Made by a program: the position numbers and the translations under genes
The notes under the pieces: generated by a model
Told to the model about the DNA's origin: nothing
Database searches by the model: none
What the model saw: only the letters and a program-made list of their open reading frames with translations
In this document: positions 16,131 to 23,791 of the stretch, one piece after another
How positions within the stretch are numbered: position 1 is the first letter of the stretch
How the letters are laid out: every line of letters begins with the position of its first letter
NCBI RefSeq assembly: GCF_027622855.1
Contig: NZ_JAPZVR010000004.1
Coordinates: 1 to 40,738, forward strand
Direction: 5' to 3'
From: Glycomyces algeriensis
Lineage (GTDB): Bacteria > Actinomycetota > Actinomycetes > Mycobacteriales > Micromonosporaceae
Length of the DNA: 40,738 nt

Positions 16131-17054
16131 TCAGAACTCGATCCGCTCGCGGCGGCCGAACCGCAGCGACACGACCGCCAAGGACAGGGCGGCGAAGAAC
16201 AGGACCACGCCGAGCGCCGACGCGAACGCCTGCTCGCCGTGGTTGAACGCGTACTTCCAGATGACGCCGCCGACCACTTCGCTCGCCGCGTCGGGGCCGC
16301 CGCGCTCGGGCGTCATCATGTAGATGAGGACGAACACGTCCAGGGCCACGATCGAGAGGTAGATCCACGCGGTCTGCACCGAGTCCCACAGCAGCGGCAG
16401 CGTGATCCGGAAGAACATCGGGCCGCGCCCGGCACCGTCGATCACCGCCGCCTCGTACAGGTCGCGCGGGATCGAGGCCATCGCCGATGAGAAGAACACC
16501 AGGTAGAAACCGACCGCGCTCCACACGAGCACGCCGATCACCGCCGCCAGCACGAACCGCGTGTCGGCGAGGAACCCGTTGACCGGGGCCGGCAGCCCGA
16601 CCGCCGTGAGCGCGCCCGTGATGAGCCCGCCGAAGTTCTCGGGCGCGTACACCTGCTTCCACAGGATCCCGATGATCGCCACCGACAAGACCTGCGGGAA
16701 GAAGTACACGATCTTGTGGAACCGGGCCCCGCGCACGCCCTCGATGCGGCCCCGGCGGACCCGCCCGCCGAGGTTGAGCATGAACGCGAAGAACAGCCCC
16801 AGCGCGATCGTCACGACCGGCAGCACCACCAGGATGATCCCGGTGTGCCGCAAGGCCGGCAGGACCAGCCGCTCGTCCTTGAAGAGGTTCACGTAGTTGT
16901 CGAACCCGATGTACTCGAACGAGTTCGACGACCCCGACCAGTCGGTCAGGGAGATCTGGAAGGCCTGGGCGAACGGCAGGATCACCAGCCAGGCGTACAG
17001 CCCCACCGGCAGCGCCAGGAAGCTCAGGATGAACGGGTACCTGCCGTGCTTCAC
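16131..17054 (-). CDS. ngcF: GlcNAc/chitobiose ABC transporter permease NgcF (307 aa)
   Basis: First permease of the same importer. It starts at a GTG (17052-17054) with AGGAGG about 12 bases upstream, 30 bp after the ngcE stop. Six membrane segments are apparent, the first being FILSFLALPVGLYAWLVILP. The EAA loop reads YEAAVIDGAGRGPMFFRITL. It forms the membrane channel with NgcG and takes sugar from NgcE. Length and topology are ordinary for MalF-type permeases lacking the large periplasmic loop. The ngcE-ngcF-ngcG order and short gaps indicate one transcript. Confidence 0.85.
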   Translation of the reverse strand: MKHGRYPFILSFLALPVGLYAWLVILPFAQAFQISLTDWSGSSNSFEYIGFDNYVNLFKDERLVLPALRHTGIILVVLPVVTIALGLFFAFMLNLGGRVRRGRIEGVRGARFHKIVYFFPQVLSVAIIGILWKQVYAPENFGGLITGALTAVGLPAPVNGFLADTRFVLAAVIGVLVWSAVGFYLVFFSSAMASIPRDLYEAAVIDGAGRGPMFFRITLPLLWDSVQTAWIYLSIVALDVFVLIYMMTPERGGPDAASEVVGGVIWKYAFNHGEQAFASALGVVLFFAALSLAVVSLRFGRRERIEF

Positions 17055-17084
17055 AGCCCAGGCCCTCCTCTCGTCTCGTCGCGC

Positions 17085-18491
17085 CTAGTCCTCGTGGGTG
17101 AACTTCTCGATCGTGTCGTCCGCGGCGGTCTCGTCCGCGACCGTCTGCATCCGCGCGATGAACTCCTCGGGCGTCGACTCGGCGTTGATGAGCTGGCCGA
17201 GCGCGGGTCGCACCTCCTCGTTCATCTTCGTGTACCAGTAACGGAACTGCGGCTGGAACATGTCGTCCGGATTGGACACCAGCGCGTCGGTCATCTTCGC
17301 GGCCTCGTTGTCGAGCGCCACCCCCTTGACGACGGTGGTGGCCTGCACCGTGTCGCCGAAGATCTGCGAGCCCTCCTGCGAGAGCATGATCCGCAGGTAC
17401 TCGTACGCGCCCGAGAGGTTCGTCGCGTTCTTCGGCACCACGAACGGCTCGTCGCCGCCGGCGCTGATGAGCCCCGGCTGCGCGCTGCCCTCGAGGTAGG
17501 GCACGCCCATCGGCGCGTACTCGAAGTCCGCCGGGGCGATCGCCTTCTGCTCGTTGGGAAGCCAGGAGCCGCACGGCAGGAACGCCGCCTCGTTGTTGTT
17601 GAAGGCCGTCTGCGACTGGATGTGGTCGATGCCCGCGCTGCCGTCGAGCAGGAACCCGGACTCCCCGAGGCTGTGCATCGCCTGCGCCGCCAGCACCACC
17701 GACTCGTGGTTCCAGGCGCCTTCCTTCAGGTTGTCGATGTCCTTGAGGACCTGCACGCCGCCGTGGCGCCCCGCGAGCATGAGGAACATGTCGTAGAGGT
17801 ACACCGGGTGCTGCCCCGCGTAGGTCCACGGCGCGATCCCGGCGGCCTTGATGGTCGGGCAGAGCGCGATCATCTCGTCCCACGTGGTCGGCGGCGTCCA
17901 GCCCTGGTCGCGGAAGAGCTTGGCGTCGTACCAGATCGTCCACGCGTTGAACACGTAGTTGAGGGCGTAGACCTTGCCGTTGAAGGTGCCCGCCTCGAGC
18001 ACGCCCTCGCGGAGCGTGTCCCGCACCGTGACCTCGGGGTCGTCGTAGGACGGCGCCTCGAGCAGCGGGGTGAGCTCGGCGAGCTCGCCGTCGCTCACGA
18101 GCGCGTCCATCGGGATCTGCTGCGCGCCCGAGTTGTCGAGGACGTCGGCCGGCTTGCCCTCGGCGAACCGCGGCTGCTGCGTCTCCGCGATCGCCTGCGT
18201 GGCGAGGTGGTTGACCTCCGCGTCAGGGAAGGCCCGCTTGTAGATCTCCTGATGCGCGACGGCGTACTCGTTGCCGAAGCCGCCGTCGAAGATGACGACG
18301 TCCAAGGGCGCCGCGGGGTCGACGCCGAACGGGTTCTCCGCGTCCTCCCCCACCTCGACCTCGCCGGCCTCGTCGTCCCCGCCGCTGGTGGCGCACGCCG
18401 CCAGCGAGGAGACCGCGAGGCCGGCAGCGGTGGCGCCGAACAGGTTGCGGCGGTTGAACATCAGGTGCTTGTCGGCTGGCGTGTTCGTCAT
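17085..18491 (-). CDS. ngcE: GlcNAc/chitobiose-binding lipoprotein NgcE (468 aa)
   Basis: Extracellular solute-binding protein of the ABC importer. The ATG at 18489-18491 is preceded by AAGGAG; an upstream in-frame start at 18524 lacks this. The signal is both twin-arginine-like (FNRRNLFGATAAG) and a lipobox (SLAAC, Cys33), so it should be an acylated protein held on the outer face of the membrane. The mature part has the usual solute-binding features, including NYVFNAWTIWYDAKLFRDQG and a WTYAGQHPVYLYDMFL segment. The overall pattern matches the NgcE family that binds N-acetylglucosamine and diacetylchitobiose in streptomycetes. It follows the RpiR regulator gene by 56 bp on the same strand, suggesting joint transcription. 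Confidence 0.85.
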   Translation of the reverse strand: MTNTPADKHLMFNRRNLFGATAAGLAVSSLAACATSGGDDEAGEVEVGEDAENPFGVDPAAPLDVVIFDGGFGNEYAVAHQEIYKRAFPDAEVNHLATQAIAETQQPRFAEGKPADVLDNSGAQQIPMDALVSDGELAELTPLLEAPSYDDPEVTVRDTLREGVLEAGTFNGKVYALNYVFNAWTIWYDAKLFRDQGWTPPTTWDEMIALCPTIKAAGIAPWTYAGQHPVYLYDMFLMLAGRHGGVQVLKDIDNLKEGAWNHESVVLAAQAMHSLGESGFLLDGSAGIDHIQSQTAFNNNEAAFLPCGSWLPNEQKAIAPADFEYAPMGVPYLEGSAQPGLISAGGDEPFVVPKNATNLSGAYEYLRIMLSQEGSQIFGDTVQATTVVKGVALDNEAAKMTDALVSNPDDMFQPQFRYWYTKMNEEVRPALGQLINAESTPEEFIARMQTVADETAADDTIEKFTHED

Positions 18492-18547
18492 GGTCGCTCC
18501 TTCAAGGGGTATGAGGTTGGGCAAGACCGCGGTGGACGGCGAGCGGG

Positions 18548-19483
18548 TCAGCTCGCGCCGTTCCGTTGGCGTGACGGCCGGTGGCCGACCACGGCTCGGG
18601 CCCGGGACTCCAGGGCCTCGAGGGCTGCGGGGAAGCGCTGCTGCGCGACGGCGATGTGCACGAGGTCGGCCACGAGCAGCGCCGAGTGCCGGGACGCGAG
18701 CAGGTCGGCGCGGTGGCCGGTGCGGGTGGTGGCCGAGGTCAGGCAGATGTCGGCGATCTCGGCGAGCGCCGAATCGCCGTCCCCGGTGAGCGCCACCGTG
18801 AGCGCGCCGCGGCTGTCGGCCTCCGAGAGCATCTCGATGACCTCGGCGGTGGAACCGGAGAGGGAGACCGCGAACGCGACGTCGCCCTTGCCGAGGAGGG
18901 CGGCGCTGGCGAGGGCGTCGTGGACCTCGGTCCAGACCCAGGCGGCGACACCGGTGCGGTAGAAGCCCATCTGGAGCTCGCGGGCGACCGTGGCGCTCGT
19001 GCCGACGCCGTAGACGTCGACGCGGCGGGCGTCGCAGACGCGGGCCGCCACGCGCTCGACGGCGCCGAGGTCCAGGGTGTCCACGGTGTCGCGGAGCATC
19101 GCGGCGTCGATGGTGATGAGCTGCTTGAGGACCCGGTCGAGGGGGTCGGAGGGGGCGATCTCCTGGCCGATGTTGACGTCCCAGCCGGTCTCGCGGCGGG
19201 CCGAGGCGCGTCCCGTTTCGGTTGCGATTGCAACCCTGAGGGCTGCGTAACCGTCATATCCGAGATGACGGCAGAATCGGGTGATGGTTCCTGGGGAGGT
19301 ACCGGAGAGTTCGGCGAGGTCCATGATCGTGGCCCGCGCCGCCGCTTCGGGGTCGGCGAGCACTTGGTCGGCCACTTTGGACATGGCTTCGGACAGTTCA
19401 CTGGCGCCGTGGCGGATCCGTTCGAGGACTCCGGCCGCGGCGGGTGCGTTGGGCGCATCTGGGCTGGTTCGCTCCATTGGCAT
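18548..19483 (-). CDS. MurR/RpiR-family transcriptional regulator with SIS domain (311 aa)
   Basis: Residues about 15-95 form the RpiR helix-turn-helix domain (TIMDLAELSGTSPGTITRFC, then RHLGY). Residues about 125-280 form a sugar-isomerase (SIS) domain with VDVYGVGTSATVA and FAVSLSGSTAEVIEML, which in this family binds a phosphosugar effector. Two starts are possible, ATG at 19483 and ATG at 19477; the second is better spaced from GAAGGGG. The gene leads the ngcEFG operon and is divergent from the sugar kinase gene, so it probably controls both, with GlcNAc-6-P, MurNAc-6-P or a relative as signal. Activator or repressor cannot be told from sequence. Confidence 0.85.
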   Translation of the reverse strand: MPMERTSPDAPNAPAAAGVLERIRHGASELSEAMSKVADQVLADPEAAARATIMDLAELSGTSPGTITRFCRHLGYDGYAALRVAIATETGRASARRETGWDVNIGQEIAPSDPLDRVLKQLITIDAAMLRDTVDTLDLGAVERVAARVCDARRVDVYGVGTSATVARELQMGFYRTGVAAWVWTEVHDALASAALLGKGDVAFAVSLSGSTAEVIEMLSEADSRGALTVALTGDGDSALAEIADICLTSATTRTGHRADLLASRHSALLVADLVHIAVAQQRFPAALEALESRARAVVGHRPSRQRNGAS

Positions 19484-19505
19484 CCCCTTCGGGAGGTGGA
19501 TGCAA

Positions 19506-19557
19506 GAAAAACTATTACCTGTGCCACACTCGTGTCAAGTTCATGAGAATTATTTTT
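19506..19557. promoter_or_regulatory. divergent promoter/operator region between rpiR-ngcEFG and the kinase gene
   Basis: On the minus strand TTGACA (19533-19538) lies upstream of an AT-rich stretch, GTAATAGTTTTTC (19506-19518), that could include the -10 box and an operator. On the plus strand GAGAATTATTTTT (19545-19557) is a second AT-rich site. Both stand out from the GC-rich surroundings and resemble AT-rich RpiR-family sites; matching elements occur at 21845-21857 and 23759-23771. Confidence 0.4.
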
Positions 19558-19613
19558 ACTGGTTTGCACCGAAGGCGGATACTGCTGGTATCGCAAGGAG
19601 CGGGGACCCCAAC

Positions 19614-20567
19614 ATGCACGCAAGACTCGCCGTCGGCCTCGACGCCGGCGGGACCAGCAGCCGTGCCGTTCTCATCGACGAGACCGGCGCACTGCTCGGC
19701 ACCGGCGCCTCCGGACCGGCCAATCCGGTCGGCGGCGACCGGGAGATCGCGCTGTCCAACATGGCCCTCGCGTTCCAGCGGGCCCTCGGCGGCATCGACC
19801 CGTCCGAGGTCGGCTCGGTCTGCGTCGGCACCGCCGGTGCGCTCTCCCTCACCGAGGAGGTGCGCGAGCTCTCCGCGGACCTCAAGCGGCGCTTCGCGAC
19901 CCAGTGCGAGGTCCGGGTCGTCTCCGACGCGGTGATCGCCTTCGCGGCCGGATCGTCCGCATCGGACGGCACGGTCGTGGTCTCGGGCACCGGCGCGGTG
20001 GCGTTCGCGATCCGCGACCGCGCCCCGGCTCTGCGCTCGGACGGCTACGGCTGGCTCTTCGGCGACGCCGGCTCGGGCTTCTGGCTCGGCCGCGAGGCCG
20101 TGCGCGCCGCGCTGCGGCACATCGACGGCAACGGCCCCGGCGGCCGGCTCGTGGAGGCCATCATCGCCGCGATCTCGCCCGACAAGCGCCGCTCGGGCGC
20201 GCTGGTCGCCAAGTGCATGGCGGACCCGCCCGTGCGGCTCTCGCGCTTCTCAGCGCTCGTGTGCGAGGCGGCCGACGGCGGCGACCCGGTCGCCGAGTCG
20301 ATCGTCGCCAGGGCGGTCGGTCACCTGGCGGAATCGGTCTCGTACGTGGTCGACCGCGAACTGCCGATCGTCATGGCCGGGAGCCTCCTGACGCGCCCGA
20401 CCCCGATCGCCGCGCTGCTCCAGGAGCGGTTCCGGCTCGTGTACCCGAAGGCCGGCATCAGCAAGGCCACCGACCCCGCGATCGGCGCGGCCTGGATGGC
20501 CGCCAGCGCCTTCGTCACCGACCCCGAAGCCCGCGTCCGCCTTCACCGCCAGCTCGCCTGGCGCTAG
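19614..20567 (+). CDS. N-acetylglucosamine/N-acetylmuramate kinase, BadF/BadG ATPase fold (317 aa)
   Basis: Phosphorylates an imported amino sugar with ATP in the cytosol. The ATG at 19614 follows AAGGAG (19595-19600). The frame is open further upstream, but that sequence is the promoter region. ASKHA-fold phosphate loops are visible: VGLDAGGTSSRAVLID near the N-terminus, VVVSGTGAVAFAI at about residue 120, and GWLFGDAGSGFWLGREA a little later. IVMAGSLLTRPTPI near residue 258 is the adenosine motif. The family includes NagK and MurK type kinases. Being next to MurQ suggests that MurNAc may be a substrate as well as GlcNAc; sequence does not separate these. Divergent from the rpiR-ngcEFG operon. 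Confidence 0.85.
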   Translation: MHARLAVGLDAGGTSSRAVLIDETGALLGTGASGPANPVGGDREIALSNMALAFQRALGGIDPSEVGSVCVGTAGALSLTEEVRELSADLKRRFATQCEVRVVSDAVIAFAAGSSASDGTVVVSGTGAVAFAIRDRAPALRSDGYGWLFGDAGSGFWLGREAVRAALRHIDGNGPGGRLVEAIIAAISPDKRRSGALVAKCMADPPVRLSRFSALVCEAADGGDPVAESIVARAVGHLAESVSYVVDRELPIVMAGSLLTRPTPIAALLQERFRLVYPKAGISKATDPAIGAAWMAASAFVTDPEARVRLHRQLAWR

Positions 20568-20593
20568 CCGTTCGGCGGCCCGCTGGGCCGCCG
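20566..20593. terminator. hairpin terminator after the kinase gene, copy 1 of a 28 bp repeat
   Basis: CGGCGGCCC (20573-20581) and GGGCCGCCG (20585-20593) form a perfect nine-pair stem with a three-base loop directly after the kinase stop codon. There is no long T run, as is usual in high-GC actinobacteria. The whole 28 bases recur at 20718-20745. Confidence 0.6.
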
Positions 20594-20894
20594 CTGCCGT
20601 GCGGCGGCAAACGCCCTCGCCGCCGGCTCCCTGGCGTTAGCCGCTCAGCGCTCGCGGCGCGCGGTCGGCTCGCGTGCAGCGGTCATTCCCGGGTCCACCG
20701 TCAGCCCGCCCGGCTTGAGCCGTTCGGCGGCCCGCTGGGCCGCCGGCGGCCGTAGGGCATGCCCCTTCCCACCCGCATCCACCTCCGACCAACCGAATAA
20801 ATGCGACGACTCTCCCACACGGGTCCGACATCGAACACCATGCGAGCCATGCTCACCCGTGCCCTGAGCGGAGCGGGCCGTGCTCATCTCGCCC
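20568..20894. other. convergent intergenic region between the kinase and MurQ genes
   Basis: These 327 bases hold two copies of a 28 bp hairpin repeat and other GC-rich inverted repeats (for example GCCG at 20593-20596 with CGGC at 20601-20604). I see no gene. Both flanking genes end here, so the hairpins probably stop transcription from both sides. Confidence 0.5.
20718..20745. terminator. hairpin terminator, copy 2 of the 28 bp repeat
   Basis: Identical to 20566-20593, 152 bp away in the same orientation. The stem is CGGCGGCCC (20725-20733) with GGGCCGCCG (20737-20745). A symmetrical stem such as this can act in both directions, so it may terminate MurQ or read-through from the kinase. Confidence 0.55.
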
Positions 20895-21824
20895 TCACGC
20901 CGCCCTGAGCGCTCCTGAGAGGCGGCCCTCGGCCGCCTCCAGCCTCGCCTTGGCCTCCGGTGCGCCGATGCCGAGTTCGAGCATGACCACCGCGGTCTTC
21001 ACGTGGTCGCCCGAGGCCGCCAGGGCCGCCTCTGCGGCCTCCGCGTCGGCGCCGGTGATCTCGCGGATCATCCGCACCGCCCGCGCCGCGAGCTTCGAGT
21101 TGGCGACCCGCATGTCCACCATGTAGTTGCGGTAGACCTTCCCCAAGCGCACCATCGTGATCGTCGAGATCATGTTGAGCACGAACTTCTGCGCCGTACC
21201 GGATTTCAAGCGCGTCGAACCGGCCACGACCTCGGGCCCGACCTCGACCTCGATGCGGTGCTCCGCAACCGCCGACAGGAGCGTGTCGGCATTGCACGAC
21301 AGCCCCACGGTGAGCGCCCCGCGCCGCCGGGCCTCCTCGACCGCTGCGACCACGAACGGGGTCCGGCCGCTCGCGGCCAGGCCGACCACCGCGTCGGCGG
21401 GGCCGATGTCCTCGGCGGCCATCGCGGCGATCCCCGCCGCGGCGTCGTCCTCGGTGCCCTCCACCGCGCCGCCTTCGGCGGCCCTGCCGCCCGCGAGGAT
21501 CGCCTTCACGAGCTCGGGGTCGGTCGAGAACGTCGGCGGGCACTCGGCGGCGTCCATGACCGCCATCCGCCCGGCCGTCCCGGCCCCGACGTACCGCAGG
21601 CGCCCGCCCTTGGCGAGCCGCGCGGCCACGGCGTCGATCGCGGCGGCCACGTCGGGCAGCACCGCGGCGACGGCGGCCGGGACGCTCGCGTCGGCCTCGT
21701 TCATGGTGCGCGCCAGGTCGAGCGTCGCGAGCGCCTCGATCCCGGCGTAGCGGGGGTCGGCCTGCTCCGTTGCCAGGGCGGCCAGCTGCGTGCGCGCCCG
21801 CAGGCGCTCGGTCGTCTCACTCAC
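20895..21824 (-). CDS. murQ: N-acetylmuramic acid 6-phosphate etherase MurQ (309 aa)
   Basis: Cleaves the lactyl ether of MurNAc-6-phosphate to give GlcNAc-6-phosphate and D-lactate, the signature step of murein sugar recovery. The start is a GTG (21822-21824) opening with SETTERLRARTQLAALATEQ; the reading frame stays open far upstream, through the opposite-strand regulator gene, but that is not coding. The SIS fold is plain: RYVGAGTAGRMAVMDAAECP at about residue 80, with the catalytic Glu in this segment, and VVGLAASGRTPFVVAA. NMISTITMVRLGKVYRNYMV is a strong MurQ signature. Length is normal. It is convergent with the kinase and divergent from a second RpiR regulator. Confidence 0.95.
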   Translation of the reverse strand: MSETTERLRARTQLAALATEQADPRYAGIEALATLDLARTMNEADASVPAAVAAVLPDVAAAIDAVAARLAKGGRLRYVGAGTAGRMAVMDAAECPPTFSTDPELVKAILAGGRAAEGGAVEGTEDDAAAGIAAMAAEDIGPADAVVGLAASGRTPFVVAAVEEARRRGALTVGLSCNADTLLSAVAEHRIEVEVGPEVVAGSTRLKSGTAQKFVLNMISTITMVRLGKVYRNYMVDMRVANSKLAARAVRMIREITGADAEAAEAALAASGDHVKTAVVMLELGIGAPEAKARLEAAEGRLSGALRAA

Positions 21825-21926
21825 AGTTGCGAGCCTAGCGCAATGAAGTGAATTTTCATCCCAACGTATGGAAATGAAGAATCGCGCCGTACCGTGGCAG
21901 CGCCCCTGCAGGTGTACGGTGTCGTC
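21825..21926. promoter_or_regulatory. divergent murQ / rpiR intergenic region with dyad
   Basis: The stretch at 21844-21858 (TGAAGTGAATTTTCA) has TGAA/TTCA arms and lies where both promoters must be. GAAGTGAATTTTC (21845-21857) matches the GAA-N4-ATTTTC pattern seen at 23759-23771. A likely autoregulatory operator for the adjacent RpiR protein; not proven. Confidence 0.4.
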
Positions 21927-22808
21927 ATGCCTGCCAGCCGCACCGACACGCCCAACCTCCTGGTGCTCATCAAGTCCGTCCTGCCCTCGCTCTCGAAGGC
22001 GGAGACCAAGGTCGCCCAAGAGATCATCCGCGAGCCCGAGGCCGCCTCGACCCGGACGATCACCGAGCTCGCCCGCGCCGCGGGCACCTCCGAGGCCACC
22101 GTGGTGCGGTTCTGCCGCTCGCTCGGCCTCGCCGGGCACCGCGAGCTTCGCATGCGCGCCGCGCAGGCCGTCATCGGCACCGGCGAGGGTCCGGACCGCG
22201 AGATCGCGGGCGGCGACATCCCCACGGGCGCCGACATGTCCCGCATCATCGCGACCGTCTCCTACGCGGACGTCGGCGCGATCACCGACACCGCGAACGC
22301 CCTCGACACGGCCGCCTGCGAAGCCGCCGTCGCCGCGCTCGCGGCCGCGGGCCGCATCGACGTCTTCGGCGTCGAGGCCTCCGGGATCGTCGCCGCGGAC
22401 CTCGTCAAGAAGCTCCACCGCATCGGCTGCACCGCGTTCTCCTGGCCTGACGTGCACGCCGCGCTCGTCGCGACCGCGCTCGCCAGCCCGAAGGACGTCG
22501 CGGTCGCGATCTCCCACTCCGGGGCCACCACCGAGACCGTCGAGTTCCTGGAGTCCGCCCGCGACCGCGAGGCGACCACGATCGCGATCACCAACCACGC
22601 GCGCTCGCCCCTGGCGAAGGCCGCCGACCTGGTCCTCACCACCGCGGCCCGCGAGACCACGTTCCGCTCGGGAGCCACCGTGAGCCGCATCGCCCAGCTC
22701 ATGGTCGTCGACTGCCTCTTCGTCGGCGTGGCGGCCAAGCAGCGCAAGCGCACCGCCAAGGCCCTCGCCGCCACGGCGGCGGCGGTCTCAGGGCGCCAAC
22801 GGGCCTGA
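21927..22808 (+). CDS. MurR/RpiR-family transcriptional regulator with SIS domain (293 aa)
   Basis: Second regulator of this type in the locus. I prefer the ATG at 21927 (MPASRTDTPN); an in-frame GTG at 21894 lies in the divergent promoter region. The helix-turn-helix is TRTITELARAAGTSEATVVRF, residues about 45-65. The SIS domain spans about 110-260, with IDVFGVEASGIVA and VAVAISHSGATTETVEFL. It is divergent from murQ, the arrangement known for MurR and MurQ in enterobacteria, so MurNAc-6-P is a reasonable effector. It differs clearly from the regulator at 18548-19483 and is not a simple duplicate. Confidence 0.87.
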   Translation: MPASRTDTPNLLVLIKSVLPSLSKAETKVAQEIIREPEAASTRTITELARAAGTSEATVVRFCRSLGLAGHRELRMRAAQAVIGTGEGPDREIAGGDIPTGADMSRIIATVSYADVGAITDTANALDTAACEAAVAALAAAGRIDVFGVEASGIVAADLVKKLHRIGCTAFSWPDVHAALVATALASPKDVAVAISHSGATTETVEFLESARDREATTIAITNHARSPLAKAADLVLTTAARETTFRSGATVSRIAQLMVVDCLFVGVAAKQRKRTAKALAATAAAVSGRQRA

Positions 22809-22817
22809 GCGCGACGA

Positions 22818-22844
22818 AGGCGGGGACCGCCAGGGCCCCCGCCT
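22818..22844. terminator. bidirectional terminator between rpiR and the GH25 gene
   Basis: AGGCGGGG (22818-22825) pairs with CCCCGCCT (22837-22844) across an 11-base loop in the 51 bp gap between two convergent genes. Confidence 0.6.
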
Positions 22845-22859
22845 ATCCGGTCGATCGGA

Positions 22860-23657
22860 TCAGGTGTTGTTGGCGAGGGCCAGGAGTCGGTCCCTCGACC
22901 CGTTGAAGTGGTCGCGGTCGACGTTGCCGGCGATGCCGGAGACCGAGCCGGTGGCGGTGTACTGCCAGAACGTCCAGGTCGTGCTGCTCCAGCCGGCCGG
23001 GAGGGCCGGGCTCGTCGCGCCCCAGTGCGCGATCCACAAGGGGCTCTTGGAGGCCATGCCGGTCCACGATCCGGTGCAGGAGTTCCACCACGAGGCGGTC
23101 GTGTAGATGACCACGTCGCGGCCGGTGCGCGCCTTGTACCGGTTGTAGAAGTCGGTGATCCAGGTGCGCATCTGGGTGGTGCTCAGGCCGTAGCAGGCCG
23201 CGCCCGAGGGCGGGGCCTCGAGGTCGACCGCGCCGGGCAGGGTGAGGTTGTCGGCCGACCAGCCGCCGCCGTTGCTCGCGAAGTAGTCCGCCTGCGCGGT
23301 GCCGCTGGAGCTGCCGGGCCGGGCGAAGTGGTACGCCCCGCGGATGACGCCCGCGTTGTAGGCCGCCACGTAGTTGGTGTTGAACCGGGGGTCCTTGTAG
23401 GTGGTGCCCTCGGTGGCCTTGATGTAGGCCCACTGGACGCCGGAGTTCCTGACGGAGGTCCAGTTGATCGAGCCCTGGTAGTTGGAGACGTCGATGCCGG
23501 CGACGCGGGTCTGCGCCTGGGCCGGGCTCGCGAGGGTCAGCCCGGCGATGGTGAGGACGGTGGCCGTGAGGAGCACGACGGCGGCCCGCAGTCCGCGGCG
23601 GGGGTTTCGGGGGGCTTCTCGATGGGTGGTGAAGCTGAGGTTTGAGAGACGCGGCAC
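22860..23657 (-). CDS. secreted GH25 lysozyme (N-acetylmuramidase, 265 aa)
   Basis: Hydrolyses the MurNAc-GlcNAc bond of peptidoglycan outside the cell. The GTG at 23655-23657 follows GGGAG by a few bases. Residues 1-48 are a Sec signal peptide (twin basic start, hydrophobic TVLTIAGLTLA, cleavage near SPAQA). The mature protein is one GH25 barrel: VAGIDVSNYQGSINWTSV at its start, YIKATEGTTYKDPRF, GAYHFARP, and AVDLEAPPS, which holds the DxE acidic residues of the family. VVIYTTASWWNSC and the closing WQYTATGSVSGIAGNVDRDHF complete the fold. No cell-wall binding module is present. Its promoter region contains a candidate RpiR-type site, linking it to the amino-sugar regulon. Confidence 0.92.
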   Translation of the reverse strand: MPRLSNLSFTTHREAPRNPRRGLRAAVVLLTATVLTIAGLTLASPAQAQTRVAGIDVSNYQGSINWTSVRNSGVQWAYIKATEGTTYKDPRFNTNYVAAYNAGVIRGAYHFARPGSSSGTAQADYFASNGGGWSADNLTLPGAVDLEAPPSGAACYGLSTTQMRTWITDFYNRYKARTGRDVVIYTTASWWNSCTGSWTGMASKSPLWIAHWGATSPALPAGWSSTTWTFWQYTATGSVSGIAGNVDRDHFNGSRDRLLALANNT

Positions 23658-23722
23658 TATTACTCCCTGCTTGTGAGGAGATCAGTGGAATGGGAGGAGT
23701 GCACGGTTTGCACCCGGAACCC

Positions 23723-23771
23723 AGTATGAAGAGAAGTTCCACAAGGAGTCAAGCGTGTGAAAATAACTTTC
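23723..23771 (-). promoter_or_regulatory. GH25 promoter with upstream AT-rich operator candidate
   Basis: Minus-strand boxes TTGACT (23747-23752) and CATACT (23723-23728) are 18 bases apart. Seven bases upstream is GAAAGTTATTTTC on the minus strand (23759-23771), with GAAA/TTTC arms, similar to sites in the two RpiR intergenic regions. Confidence 0.45.
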
Positions 23772-23791
23772 TGCTACGCGCGGGTGAACGG

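Noticed and set aside
16716..18962. A 748-residue plus-strand open frame opposite ngcE and ngcF
   Set aside because: It is antisense to clear genes, rich in Arg, Val, His and Asp from GC-rich codon mirrors, and has no family motif.
21825..22598. Upstream extension of the murQ frame to 22598
   Set aside because: It would run through the opposite-strand regulator gene; MurQ homology begins at the GTG at 21824.
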